NCBI GenBank assembly: GCA_020636135.1
Contig: JACJYK010000006.1
Location: 1 to 20,626 of the forward strand
Direction of reading: 5' to 3'
DNA from: Lewinellaceae bacterium
GTDB lineage: Bacteria; Bacteroidota; Bacteroidia; Chitinophagales; Saprospiraceae
Length of the DNA: 20,626 bases
Every line of letters starts with the position of its first letter. Within the stretch, counting starts at the first letter, position 1. A program made the position numbers and the translations under genes. Shown one piece after another: positions 1-9,314 of this stretch. Below the pieces are notes generated by a model. It saw only the letters and a list, made by a program, of their open reading frames with translations, was not told the origin of the DNA and did not search any database.

Positions 1-1860
1 GCTGTCGATCGTTTCCTTGCGCACGAATAACGTATCACGACATTCATTGAAATTGCCCCAAATGTCAGTTGCTCTAATACGCCTAGCCATATAACCGATG
101 AATTCTCGGTCATCACACCCTAGGTCTATCCATTCTTTTTCGAGGATATTAATTTTAGTGGCATCGTAAAAACAATTATCAGCCGCCACGGTGAAGTCGG
201 CACGTTCAGAGAGGTCCAGGCAGCTGATGGTATCATTTTCACAAAGAATTTGGGGTGGATATTTATCTTCTACATTAATGTAACCCCAGCAACTGTTTCC
301 TGAGCCTGGATCGGTAACCCGATAAACCAGCCGCTGACCAATCTGATCCAGACCAATGGTGCTGCCAAGTGGCGTACCCCATTGGTCGGTAAGGCTAACG
401 GTGAATCCATTGCTACACCCCAAAGAAACATTGGTCATGACATCCAGGGCGCGTACCGGTCTACTACAGTCCCCATCTAGAGAAATGTTTACCTGATCAT
501 GACAGGATTCCACCCGGCAGGTACAATCACAGCTGTTGAAATATAGATTATCAAGGATCAGGCCGAGACCAAATTGTCCACCATTCAACAACGGATCGAT
601 ACCACTAACCCGAAAGGTGAGTTTAGCAATTTTATTGCATCCGGTACGATCGGAGATACCCAGGTATCCTGCACTTATGTTAAGACTGGTCAATGGTCCT
701 CCCGCGGGAAGATTTAGGATTTCAACAGTTCCATCCATCATGGTTAAAACCGCTTCGAGAACCAGTCCTTCGTGTCCTAAAAGATTTAACGCAGTCAATA
801 TATAATCAGCGCCTACCGAGGTGACCGGTTCATCAAACGTCAGACAAATCAGATCTTCGCCGGATGCTCCGAAATTAAATGTATCCGGCTGAATACGGAT
901 CACATTGCTACCAATATTCAGAATCTCAATGTTGCCTGCAGCCACACCGCTTTCCACCAGCGAGACCGAAAACCCATTGCCCGTAAAGCCTCCATTGTAC
1001 AATCCCGGTGTATAACTTTCAAAATCTTCCAATACTTCTGAAGATATGCCACTGACGGAATCGACACAGGCAGAAACAGCGGAATTAATAAAATCGGTCG
1101 GATCGTCAAAAATCGCCAAAAGACCTTCCCCATAACAAATGGAAACCATGCCGTTTCCACTTTGAATATTTTCCAATGTAAATCCATTGTCTACACCCCC
1201 AAGGAATGAAGAACCACCGCCGCCAGTGTTTCCGGAACCGCCACCGAAATAACCGCCGCCACCACCTGAGCATCCTGCTGTGGAACCTTCTCCGCCTTGT
1301 CCCAGGCCCCCTGCGCTACAGCCAGAACCTCCGGATCCTCCAACAACCTGTGTACCTCCACCGCCATTTGCACCTACTCCATTCAAACCACCGCCGGCGC
1401 CGCCATAACCACCACCTCCGGCGGCCACTAATACCCGGTCATTCAAGGTCGTTCCACCTACCCGAACATCAGAAGCACCGCCTCCGCTGGCCCGGTTCCG
1501 TAAAGCTACAACTCCTGATGTAGCCCGAGTTGCCTGGCCTCCCCCGTTAAATCCGCCGGCAACATTGGTGTTAACTGCAGATGTTACTGTCCCTGTGCCT
1601 CCTACATAGATGTACAAGATCTGACCAGGTGTGACGGAAATCAACCCAGTGGCATAACCTCCCCGGCCACCAGGGACAAGCGCTCCACCCCCACCCTGGG
1701 CTCCCCAGGCTTTGATGAGGACAGTACTGACCCCATTTGGAACAATCCAGGTTTGGGATGACCCCGTGAAATTAAAGTCTACCGACTGGACCTGTGCCTG
1801 AACAGTAGATGATAAAAAAGTAAGAACTAACAGTGCGGCAAAGTGTAAAATCCGGCGCAT
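1..1860 (-). CDS. Large secreted glycine-rich/HYR-type surface protein (3' end beyond window)
   Basis: The frame is open from an ATG at 1860 to the left edge (620 codons, no stop), so the C-terminus is missing. Residues 1-23 form a signal peptide ending in VQA before Q. Residues about 30-235 are glycine-rich (many GGGG runs, then SSFLGG), opening with a beta-strand segment containing WIVPNGVSTVLIKAWGAQGG. This resembles the glycine-rich domain of bacterial surface proteins and of ALK/LTK. Residues about 270-440 look like a beta-sandwich opening with DFESYTPG. From about residue 441 the protein aligns with the neighbour at 2847-8450, sharing GCDDREFIGY and ECRDTLFVRKETIDS. It is probably a surface-displayed T9SS substrate, but the sorting tail lies outside the window. 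No clear TAnnTTTG promoter was found upstream. Substrate or partner unknown. Confidence 0.85.
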   Translation of the reverse strand, partial: MRRILHFAALLVLTFLSSTVQAQVQSVDFNFTGSSQTWIVPNGVSTVLIKAWGAQGGGGALVPGGRGGYATGLISVTPGQILYIYVGGTGTVTSAVNTNVAGGFNGGGQATRATSGVVALRNRASGGGASDVRVGGTTLNDRVLVAAGGGGYGGAGGGLNGVGANGGGGTQVVGGSGGSGCSAGGLGQGGEGSTAGCSGGGGGYFGGGSGNTGGGGSSFLGGVDNGFTLENIQSGNGMVSICYGEGLLAIFDDPTDFINSAVSACVDSVSGISSEVLEDFESYTPGLYNGGFTGNGFSVSLVESGVAAGNIEILNIGSNVIRIQPDTFNFGASGEDLICLTFDEPVTSVGADYILTALNLLGHEGLVLEAVLTMMDGTVEILNLPAGGPLTSLNISAGYLGISDRTGCNKIAKLTFRVSGIDPLLNGGQFGLGLILDNLYFNSCDCTCRVESCHDQVNISLDGDCSRPVRALDVMTNVSLGCSNGFTVSLTDQWGTPLGSTIGLDQIGQRLVYRVTDPGSGNSCWGYINVEDKYPPQILCENDTISCLDLSERADFTVAADNCFYDATKINILEKEWIDLGCDDREFIGYMARRIRATDIWGNFNECRDTLFVRKETIDS

Positions 1861-2466
1861 ACATTTGGTATTTGAGCGTTTTTCTAAAGATGAAAAGATC
1901 GGCTGGAACCGATTCGTTGTGTACAAGGTGGAAGCAGGAAGTAAAATTGTCAACCCGATGAGTTAATGGGATAGCATTGACACGATTGTATAACCGTCTC
2001 ATTTGATCCAATAAGCAGGTGCATAACCTGATCGTTAGCATACTCCCGGCTTCCTGAAATGTTGGTTCGTCATCAAGAAACCGATGCAAAATAATAAAAA
2101 AACTTTGATAGAAATGAAATTACATAATACATTTTAACTTACTATGTAAAAGATTGTATTCCAGAAGGCTTTACATAACATGATTTTATATGCTAAAAAA
2201 CGATGATTTTGATTGGTCTTAACAACTAATTATATTTCAAACAGTTACATATGAAGAAAAAGCTATTTGTGACAACCACTAAAGCCTATTTGATACATAT
2301 TTATTCTTTAATCTATATAAATTGCTGTTGTTGTTTTATTTAAATATACCATTAGGTAATTATAAGAATAATTCGCTGTGTTTTCGGTGCGTTTGGATTC
2401 GGTTCACTAAGATCATCGACAAGGGGGTGTTATGGTAAGTTGGTTTACAGTGCGTCTGATAAAAAA
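1861..2466. other. AT-rich intergenic region upstream of the glycine-rich gene
   Basis: About 600 bases without a convincing gene. The stretch 2090-2400 is clearly more AT-rich than the flanking genes and should hold the promoter and leader of the minus-strand gene starting at 1860, but I could not find a good TAnnTTTG element. A 30-codon plus-strand frame at 2251-2343 (MKKKLF...) has no visible support. Confidence 0.6.
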
Positions 2467-2492
2467 GCAGTTACCCCAACCAGGATAACTGC
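2467..2492 (-). terminator. Rho-independent terminator after the 1867-residue protein gene
   Basis: On the minus strand GCAGTTATCC pairs with GGGGTAACTGC (about 10 pairs including one wobble, 6-base loop), followed directly by six T. On the plus strand the same stem is followed by AA and eight T, so it may work in both directions. It closes the 2847-8450 gene plus its downstream array of tail relics. Confidence 0.8.
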
Positions 2493-2520
2493 AATTTTTT
2501 TTACTATCGGATGTGCGTCT

Positions 2521-2846
2521 TACTGACGATCTCTGTGAGCTCTGACAGTATTCTTTTATTCAATCCGTACCATCCGTTTATTTATAACACCTTGATTGGT
2601 TTCCAACTGGTAGTACTGACGAGCACTATCGTGTTGTCAGCATCGGTTAATCCACCTTCACCATGCTACTGACGAATGCTGGCGCATTGTCAGCATCCCT
2701 TTTAATTCACCTTCACCATGCGTCTGTTCAGTACGCCTTTTGGGGTTTCTACTGACGCTTCCTTCGGTCGGTCAGCACCGGTCAGCATCGGTTAATTCAC
2801 CTTGACCATCCTACTGACGAATGCTGGCGCATTGTCAGCATCCCTT
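2521..2846 (-). repeat. Array of C-terminal-tail relics alternating with small hairpins
   Basis: Five hairpin starts (TACTGACG on the plus strand) occur at 2521, 2614, 2667, 2750 and 2812. Four separate relics of the surface-protein C-terminus can be read on the minus strand. Two are long: ETPKGVLNRRMVKVN-stop near 2703-2749, and a YYQLETNQGVINKRMVRIE-like relic near 2558-2613. Two are short (MVKV plus D or N, then stop) near 2648-2665 and 2792-2810. The intact gene ends in the same kind of tail (LNKRMVKVD-stop at 2847). A 40-base block at 2667-2706 is repeated exactly at 2812-2851. Best hairpins: TGACGA, one bulged base, three loop-proximal pairs, a 4-base loop, then TTGTCA. These look like 3' ends left by deleted or recombined paralogs. 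Confidence 0.8.
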
Positions 2847-5800
2847 TTAATCCACCTTTACCATACGTTTATTCAATACCCCTCTTTCCGTTTCCAGTTG
2901 GTAAAATAACACACCTTTCACTTCCGGGATGCTGCCAGCTTCCAGCGTGATCAAATGATTACCGCTTGAATAACTACCGGTCACCCGGTAGAGCTCCTTA
3001 CCTGTCACATCCATCACCTTCAGGGTGGCTGTCATGGATTCTGGCAACCAGAAGCCGATCTTCGTCTCCCCGCTGAATGGGTTCGGCGTGTTCTGATAGA
3101 GTTCTGGGGTCCTTATCCCTTCTCCTTTTACCTTTTGTCCCGGTGATGCTACTCCGGAGCCTGACTCCGTCAACGGACTGCTGTCCTGGCAGGCATTACC
3201 GGTGTTGTCCTGCAGTAGTAGCGTCGTGGTGCAGAAGTCCTTGTTGCCTGATTCGTCGATGACCCAGATCTCCACTTCAATCTCCTGTGAACGACCATCC
3301 GGGATGTCCGCACAGGTGAATGTTATGCTTGGTGTCTCGCCGTCTTCTGTGAAGCTCAGGATCAGGTTGTCGGCTGTCGTACAGTTGTCGTAGCTGCCGG
3401 CATCAAAGTCCGTAGCCCAGACCTCCACTTCGCCGGATGGACTCATCACCACTGTAGCGATGCCATGGTAGCAATAGGGTGTAGGGTTCTTGCAGTCTCT
3501 TATCGTAAATGTCGTATAACAGCTGTCCTCATTGCCACAACGATCCTTACCCACCAGCCAGACACCATAGGTACCTACCGCCAGTTCTGCTGTTAATTCA
3601 TGACCTTGTCCATAAGCGACTGGAGTGGTCTCATCGGCCAATACCGTGTAGCGGTACTGGATCTCCTCTTCAGCAGCACAGTTGTCCGTGCCAGAGGCTA
3701 GCAACTCATACTGTACCGTCGCTGCATCGCAGTTGTTGTCCAGGATGCAGGTCTCTTCCAGCTCATTGCATACAATCACCGGTGCTTCATCGTCCACCAC
3801 CTTGATCACCTGCAGGTACGTCATATAACCATCACCGTCATCCTTCAGGTTCCGGTGGATGCAGCATCTGCTGTCATTCGCTACCAACCGGTCATCGACG
3901 ATCACATCCGGATAGCGGCTGTGCAGGTCCGGTGAATAAACACACCAGTCAATCAGCTTCCAGGTACGCAGGATCTTATAGCAGCCTTCCGTCACATCGT
4001 AACGCTCATCCGAGTACGTCACCCCGATCAGCTCACAGTCGTCGTCGCTGATCTCCGGATAACCTGCTCCCGTACGGTCTGCCGCCAAGCTGCCCGGGTC
4101 GGTGCAGTTCACCACCACATCTGCCGGGAAGATCACCTCAAAGTCGGAGCGTGGCTTCACATACAGCGTCTGCGTGTCGTACGCGGTGTTACCACATTTG
4201 TCGGTGGCCGTCACCGTCTTGGTCAGCGTCCCTACCCCACATTCGTTCAGGCTGCCACTGTATTCCACTTCCGTTTCCGGCGCCCAGCAGTTGTCCGTAA
4301 TCACCCAGTCTTCAGCCGTCTCGTCAAAGTAACTTTGCGGATCCGGGTGTCCACCGTCCGGGTTGTCGTATTTATCCAGCATCAGCCACAAGCGGCAGTA
4401 GATGGGCTGCCAGTTGTGATCGTGGTACCAGTAGCTGTATTCATCGCAGTTCACGCCGCCGGCATAACTGTATTCCCCACAGACCGATCCACCGTAATAG
4501 CCGAAGTCTCCGCCATCCCAGGGGATCTCCACACAACATACTGGCCCTTCAGCAATGTCTCCGGATGTATTTGTTCCCTCCGGGTACACGTCCGGACTAG
4601 AACAATAAGTCTGTAAGGCATCTTCTCCTTCACACACATCATGCGTAAATGAAGCGCCATGACCTTTAACTGTGGCGGTCTTCGTACCTCCTGCATAGGT
4701 TTTCGTTAGCTCCCACCAGTAGGGCACCCCATCGCAGTAAACCGTCACATCCTCAGGAGCTACGACCACCGGTGGTGTCTTGTCATCCTTGCGTACTTCG
4801 ATCATACAGTCGCTGTACAGGTGCGGGAAGTGCCACCGCTTGTTGTCTCCCAGGGAAATGGTGGTATTCACCTCATTGAGGTAAGGGTTATACACCCGGT
4901 TGATCCATTCCGGCTCTGCGGTGGTGGGATTGAATTCGTAATCACATATCGAAGACGGATAGGTACCATGCTCATTAAACAGATCAAATATCGGTCGCAT
5001 GCCTCTTGTATTACCCAATGGAAAACATATTTCGGCATGCAGCGGGAAGTCCCACAAAAATTCTTCCGGTATTTGCAGTCCAATTAATGAACTGGTGGAT
5101 GCTGGATTGGTACTGATGATGGACGAGGACAATCCACAGGTTAGACCTGCTCTCGGATCGCCATAATGGATGTAATCATTTAACCGGTAAAGATACCAGG
5201 CAGCAAATTTATACGACAAATTGTACCAATACCATTCGTGCTCACCACCATAAAATGTATGGGGATCATACACCGGCAAATCGCAGGCTTCATAAACCCG
5301 TAGGATCAGTTGTTCGTTACCACATTCAGTCACATCAATGTAATCGTCAAACACAAAAACATTGATCCATTCTTCAATGGTCTGTTGAATGAGATCGTAA
5401 TAGTGATGATAATCGTATGAATCCAGGCAGGAAACATAATAATCCTCCCAATACTGCCGCCAATAATTCACTGAATCCATATTTGCTACTGCAAAATGCA
5501 ACTGGTCACAGCAATTATCATGGCTGCCATCGTCCAGGTCCTTCGCATAGATCCGGGCCCAGCATTTCTCCGGATCAAGGGTCACCTGGGTGATCTCATC
5601 ACACACCGGTGTCGGTGGCGTGTTGTCGTAGACGCTGATGCCCTGCAGCAACAAGGTTTCGTTCCAGCACCGGTCACGGATGTGGTACAACACATTATGC
5701 CAGCCGTCAGGGAGATAGACATGGGCCGTCTCCCCTTCCGCGATGTTTCCGGATTCCAGCAACACCTTTCCCGGATGGGTCGGATCTACGTATTCAATCT

Positions 5801-8450
5801 CATAGTAGACATCCAGCACATCATCGCAATCTTTCAAGACCCAGGCCCGTGGATCTGGTAGAATAACCGTCGCTTTGCAGTCGTGGGGATCCACCTCCGC
5901 TTTCAACACTTCACAGGCTACCAGGGCGCCCTTCTCACGGGCAAGGCGATTCAAGGATGCAGGCACTTCTTCACAGCTCGTGCCTCCATGATCATCGATC
6001 GGGTTGAGGTATGCTTCTTTTATCACCGGCGCCTCGGTATCCGTAATCTTAAACCACTGGACACAGGTCGTATCGGTTTGTCCACACCAATCATAGATGT
6101 GCCAGGTCCGGCGGATTTTATAGGAGCGACCACAGGTCGGTACGACATGGTCCTCGTAATCGAAGACGATCTGACATTTGCCCGTATTGGTGAAGTCAGG
6201 ACCTGCATCGGTTTTGACCGGAATTAGATACCCGGGGGCCTGGCCTGACTGAGTGCTCTTCAGATAAGGAGCCGGGAAATAACCATCTCCTTTTGTTGGC
6301 CATGGATGCGCATAACCCTGAGCATCCAGATAGGTATCACCGTTCTTGCCCGTATTCCATAATAACTCTACAGTCTTGCCATTGCGGACCACTTCGGTTG
6401 TGCATTCGATCAGGGTATCCGGTCCGCAAACCAGGCTGTCGATCGTCTCTTTGCGTACAAAGAGCGTATCGCGGCATTCGGCGTAGTTGCCCCAAACGTC
6501 GGTGGCTCTAACTTTCCGTGCCAGGTAACCGATGAACTCGCGGTCATCGCAACCCAGATCCGTCCACTGCTTCTCCAGAATATCCGTCGTAGTCGGGAAC
6601 GGCTGGCACAGATCCGTGATCACGACCAGGTCTTCCCGCTCACTCATCTGCAGGCAGCTGATCGTATCGTTCTGACAATAAATTTGTGGGCCCAGTTTGT
6701 CTTCCAGTTTCAATGTCCCCCAGCATTTGCCACCCGACTGGATGTCTTCCACCACATAGGTCAGGGTCTGACCGACGTGCTCGTAAGTCAGGGTAGCTCC
6801 CGGGATGGGTGTCAGTGATCCCGGTATAAACACCTCGCAGTTGTAGCGGTCGATACAACCGGCGCTACCTGTCAGCAGCACATCACGAGCGGTGATCACA
6901 CGCTGGCAGTCACTGCTCAGGCTGATGTTCACATGATCCTGGCACGCCAGGCCTGCCGCCGCTCGTTTTGCCGTGGATTGTAGGGACTGTGACTGCCCAT
7001 TCTCAAGTACCGTAATGGAAAAAGAGCAGGTATCGTTCTTTAGAGGCCCAGTGCTCGCAACAAAGGTATTGACGGTGGTTCCTATTGGGAATGGACTGCC
7101 TGAGGTCAGACCTTCAATTTGTGTGAGGTTAAACATACAATCACTCGTAACCATCGGATCAGGATAGGTCACTGAAGCATCGCAGGCAAATGGTTCGGTA
7201 GCCACAATTATGTCCATTGGACATGTTATCATTGGTGTGTCACAACCAACGGAAAAATCAAATGTATAAGTGTTTGAAAATGGTACTGGGCAGTTGTCAT
7301 CAGCTACCCAAAGCGTAAAAAATCGATTGAGATTCAGATCGGCGCCGACTGGGGTAAAACAAAATACTCCCGTATAATTTAAGAAGGGCCCCACCGGCAA
7401 TGGAGGTGTAAAAGTTCCGGTCGGAATACCATTATTGTAAACCACCGTAATCATGTCGGTGTCGGGATCGCTGATCGTGATATTCATGCAGACTTGTTGG
7501 TTAACGGTAGCAGGCATGGGGTTAGGACCTGGGGTAGCTGCCACAGGAGTGTTATTATTGGCATTACATGCCACAACTGCAATCTGCAGATCCCTAGTTA
7601 CCTCACCAATCTTAACCCCGGCACGGAATTCTTCCACTTTAATGCAAACGACACCAACCTGGTATCCAACGGGAACAAAATAGAACTCTCCTGTAATGGA
7701 ATTGATGGAATCTCCAGGCATTGTTACTAACGGGTGAGTTGGGCTATATCCAGGGTTATAATTGACATCCAAATTGTTATCAGTCTTGCAGGCCACCAGA
7801 GAAAATTTCAATACATCACCATCCGGATCAATTGCGCCAAGGTTGTAATAGTTTGGTAACCCGTCACAAGCAGTTGGTGGAGCCTGATTGGTGAATTGAG
7901 GAGAACTGTTTACGATATTCGGATCAAGAATCGCCGAGAATGCATATCCTTGAATGTCTGCACCTGAAGTAATTGCGTTGTTGCGACAGCAGCTAGAATT
8001 TGATAATGTGTAAAACTCTCCGGCAGGCAGAGGAGCAAAGCTGATGGTGTCTCGGTATAGTATCTCCTCCGTGCCATTAACGGAGTTACCTCCACTACAC
8101 AAGCTCTGTTCGCCAGGACACAAAATTGTTATCTCCGTTTTTGATATTTGGGGCAACGTTCTGAAGGTCATCCCATTTGATGAAGAAATACTTATGATTG
8201 AGTTAAACACTTCGGCCCCACTACAATCCCGATAAATTTTTAGCGTAACCATATAGGCATTGCCAGACACATACTCATACGTAATGGAACCACCCTGAAA
8301 GTGCGTGGCAAAGGCGGTTGATAAGGAAAGGAAGAAAAAGAACAACAAAAGCAAAGAGGTTCCTAAACCGCGAAATTTCTTGATGTTGCCATTTAGTCCA
8401 TGTGGGTTAAGACATTTTTTAGGTTGCATCGGGTTGTTCAATTGATTCAT
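2847..8450 (-). CDS. Giant secreted HYR/Ig-like repeat surface protein with T9SS sorting tail
   Basis: 1867 residues. The N-terminus has a basic stretch then a strong hydrophobic core ending TAFA, a signal peptide of about 48 residues. The mature start THFQGGSITYEYVSGNAY is typical of large Bacteroidota surface proteins. Residues about 407-485 form a HYR domain (ITCPMD..., then FPIGTTVNTFVAS...). From about residue 500 Cys-rich Ig/HYR-like modules repeat, with signatures such as ATDVWGN, ATDKCGN and GKDRCGN. Residues about 993-1190 are an unusual Tyr/Trp/His/Asp-rich insert. Residues about 1780-1867 (PELYQNTPNPFSGETKIGFW... to KRMVKVD) are a Por-secretion-system C-terminal sorting domain, predicting T9SS export and surface anchoring or release. 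A likely role is adhesion or matrix; no catalytic motif was seen. The downstream neighbour is a paralog. GC content is uneven along the gene: lower in the N-terminal part and in the aromatic insert. Confidence 0.92.
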   Translation of the reverse strand: MNQLNNPMQPKKCLNPHGLNGNIKKFRGLGTSLLLLFFFFLSLSTAFATHFQGGSITYEYVSGNAYMVTLKIYRDCSGAEVFNSIISISSSNGMTFRTLPQISKTEITILCPGEQSLCSGGNSVNGTEEILYRDTISFAPLPAGEFYTLSNSSCCRNNAITSGADIQGYAFSAILDPNIVNSSPQFTNQAPPTACDGLPNYYNLGAIDPDGDVLKFSLVACKTDNNLDVNYNPGYSPTHPLVTMPGDSINSITGEFYFVPVGYQVGVVCIKVEEFRAGVKIGEVTRDLQIAVVACNANNNTPVAATPGPNPMPATVNQQVCMNITISDPDTDMITVVYNNGIPTGTFTPPLPVGPFLNYTGVFCFTPVGADLNLNRFFTLWVADDNCPVPFSNTYTFDFSVGCDTPMITCPMDIIVATEPFACDASVTYPDPMVTSDCMFNLTQIEGLTSGSPFPIGTTVNTFVASTGPLKNDTCSFSITVLENGQSQSLQSTAKRAAAGLACQDHVNISLSSDCQRVITARDVLLTGSAGCIDRYNCEVFIPGSLTPIPGATLTYEHVGQTLTYVVEDIQSGGKCWGTLKLEDKLGPQIYCQNDTISCLQMSEREDLVVITDLCQPFPTTTDILEKQWTDLGCDDREFIGYLARKVRATDVWGNYAECRDTLFVRKETIDSLVCGPDTLIECTTEVVRNGKTVELLWNTGKNGDTYLDAQGYAHPWPTKGDGYFPAPYLKSTQSGQAPGYLIPVKTDAGPDFTNTGKCQIVFDYEDHVVPTCGRSYKIRRTWHIYDWCGQTDTTCVQWFKITDTEAPVIKEAYLNPIDDHGGTSCEEVPASLNRLAREKGALVACEVLKAEVDPHDCKATVILPDPRAWVLKDCDDVLDVYYEIEYVDPTHPGKVLLESGNIAEGETAHVYLPDGWHNVLYHIRDRCWNETLLLQGISVYDNTPPTPVCDEITQVTLDPEKCWARIYAKDLDDGSHDNCCDQLHFAVANMDSVNYWRQYWEDYYVSCLDSYDYHHYYDLIQQTIEEWINVFVFDDYIDVTECGNEQLILRVYEACDLPVYDPHTFYGGEHEWYWYNLSYKFAAWYLYRLNDYIHYGDPRAGLTCGLSSSIISTNPASTSSLIGLQIPEEFLWDFPLHAEICFPLGNTRGMRPIFDLFNEHGTYPSSICDYEFNPTTAEPEWINRVYNPYLNEVNTTISLGDNKRWHFPHLYSDCMIEVRKDDKTPPVVVAPEDVTVYCDGVPYWWELTKTYAGGTKTATVKGHGASFTHDVCEGEDALQTYCSSPDVYPEGTNTSGDIAEGPVCCVEIPWDGGDFGYYGGSVCGEYSYAGGVNCDEYSYWYHDHNWQPIYCRLWLMLDKYDNPDGGHPDPQSYFDETAEDWVITDNCWAPETEVEYSGSLNECGVGTLTKTVTATDKCGNTAYDTQTLYVKPRSDFEVIFPADVVVNCTDPGSLAADRTGAGYPEISDDDCELIGVTYSDERYDVTEGCYKILRTWKLIDWCVYSPDLHSRYPDVIVDDRLVANDSRCCIHRNLKDDGDGYMTYLQVIKVVDDEAPVIVCNELEETCILDNNCDAATVQYELLASGTDNCAAEEEIQYRYTVLADETTPVAYGQGHELTAELAVGTYGVWLVGKDRCGNEDSCYTTFTIRDCKNPTPYCYHGIATVVMSPSGEVEVWATDFDAGSYDNCTTADNLILSFTEDGETPSITFTCADIPDGRSQEIEVEIWVIDESGNKDFCTTTLLLQDNTGNACQDSSPLTESGSGVASPGQKVKGEGIRTPELYQNTPNPFSGETKIGFWLPESMTATLKVMDVTGKELYRVTGSYSSGNHLITLEAGSIPEVKGVLFYQLETERGVLNKRMVKVD

Positions 8451-9014
8451 CGTCTTGGATTATTTTTCAAATTGATCCTGAAATCAGGAATGGAAATTGG
8501 CTCAACCATTTGACCTTCTTTGCAAACCAGAATTGTGGATGTTGATTTCATTTGCATTTCCTCCTCTGTCAGGTTGGAATTCCCCAGAGCTTACCACTCG
8601 AAATACATGTGAAAATCAAGTGTTTTCCACCCAGTCAAATCAGGTAAAATGGTGACTGCCAAATACTTCGATAAAAAGTGGACTTGTTAAAGTTTCGGAG
8701 CAGCGTTTAGGCCGTTGGAAATTAGTAGTATTAAAACAAATTCCTAACAGTAAGCTCGTTCTAAAGCCTATTGTTATCATACTCTTTGGTTTTTCGAAAT
8801 TATACATCAGAACTTGCATCCTGATCAGAAAATCAATCTGTTAAGCAGCGTTTAAGTTAAGTGATTTTGGCAAACTTTTAAAATTTATCTATATATGTAT
8901 TATTAATACATATTGCCTTTAATTTCAGATACTTTAAAGCTCCGTTCTTCAATACTCTTAAAACCCGCATTATCGGCAAGTCATTTCAATCGAAATAAAT
9001 CCTTCAATGCTAAT
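8451..9014. other. AT-rich intergenic region upstream of the giant surface protein
   Basis: About 560 bases with no recognisable gene. It must contain the promoter and leader of the minus-strand gene starting at 8450, but no good TAnnTTTG element was found. The part around 8860-8960 is very AT-rich. It separates the intact gene from a decayed paralog fragment. Confidence 0.6.
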
Positions 9015-9300
9015 TGTAACCAGTCAAACGGCACAGCTCCTCTTCCTTAACATCCATCACCCGCAAGGTGGCTGTCAAGCTCTCCGTTAACCAGAATCCA
9101 ATCTTCGTCTCTCCAATGAACGGGTTCGGTGTGTTCCGATAGAGTTCTGGCGTTTTCCTCCCATCACCTTTTACCCCTAGTAGTCAATCCAGTTCCCCAC
9201 TCAATCAATAGAATGCCCTCCTGGCACGCATTCCAACTGTTATCTGGTAGCAATAAGGCCTTCGGACAGTCCGTCTTTGTTGCCGGCCTCATCGATCACC
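9015..9300 (-). pseudogene. Decayed C-terminal fragment of a third surface-protein paralog
   Basis: Reading the minus strand from about 9299 gives VIDEAGNKD, matching VIDESGNKD of the intact 1867-residue protein. After a frame change comes PELYRNTPNPFIGETKIGFW, then TESLTATLRVMDV, matching its T9SS sorting domain. The fragment lines up almost base for base with 2975-3263 of the intact gene, but is about 7 bases shorter between the two matched points. It contains TAA, TGA and TAG stops and breaks off before the final KRMVKV motif. No upstream coding part remains; an HU terminator sits directly upstream. It is clearly a dead relic, not a gene. Confidence 0.85.
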
Positions 9301-9314
9301 CTATTAACAAAAAA

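Noticed and set aside
1772..2089. 105-codon minus-strand frame overlapping the start of the glycine-rich gene
   Set aside because: It overlaps the signal peptide of a better supported gene in another frame and has no family resemblance.
2251..2343. 30-codon plus-strand frame MKKKLF... with a Cys run
   Set aside because: Very AT-rich surroundings, no promoter or ribosome-site support, and no resemblance to a known small protein.
2521..2846. Integron attC sites or a diversity-generating retroelement template
   Set aside because: The hairpins lack the attC core GTTRRRY, there is no integrase or reverse transcriptase, and the repeated segments are simply gene tails with ordinary substitutions.
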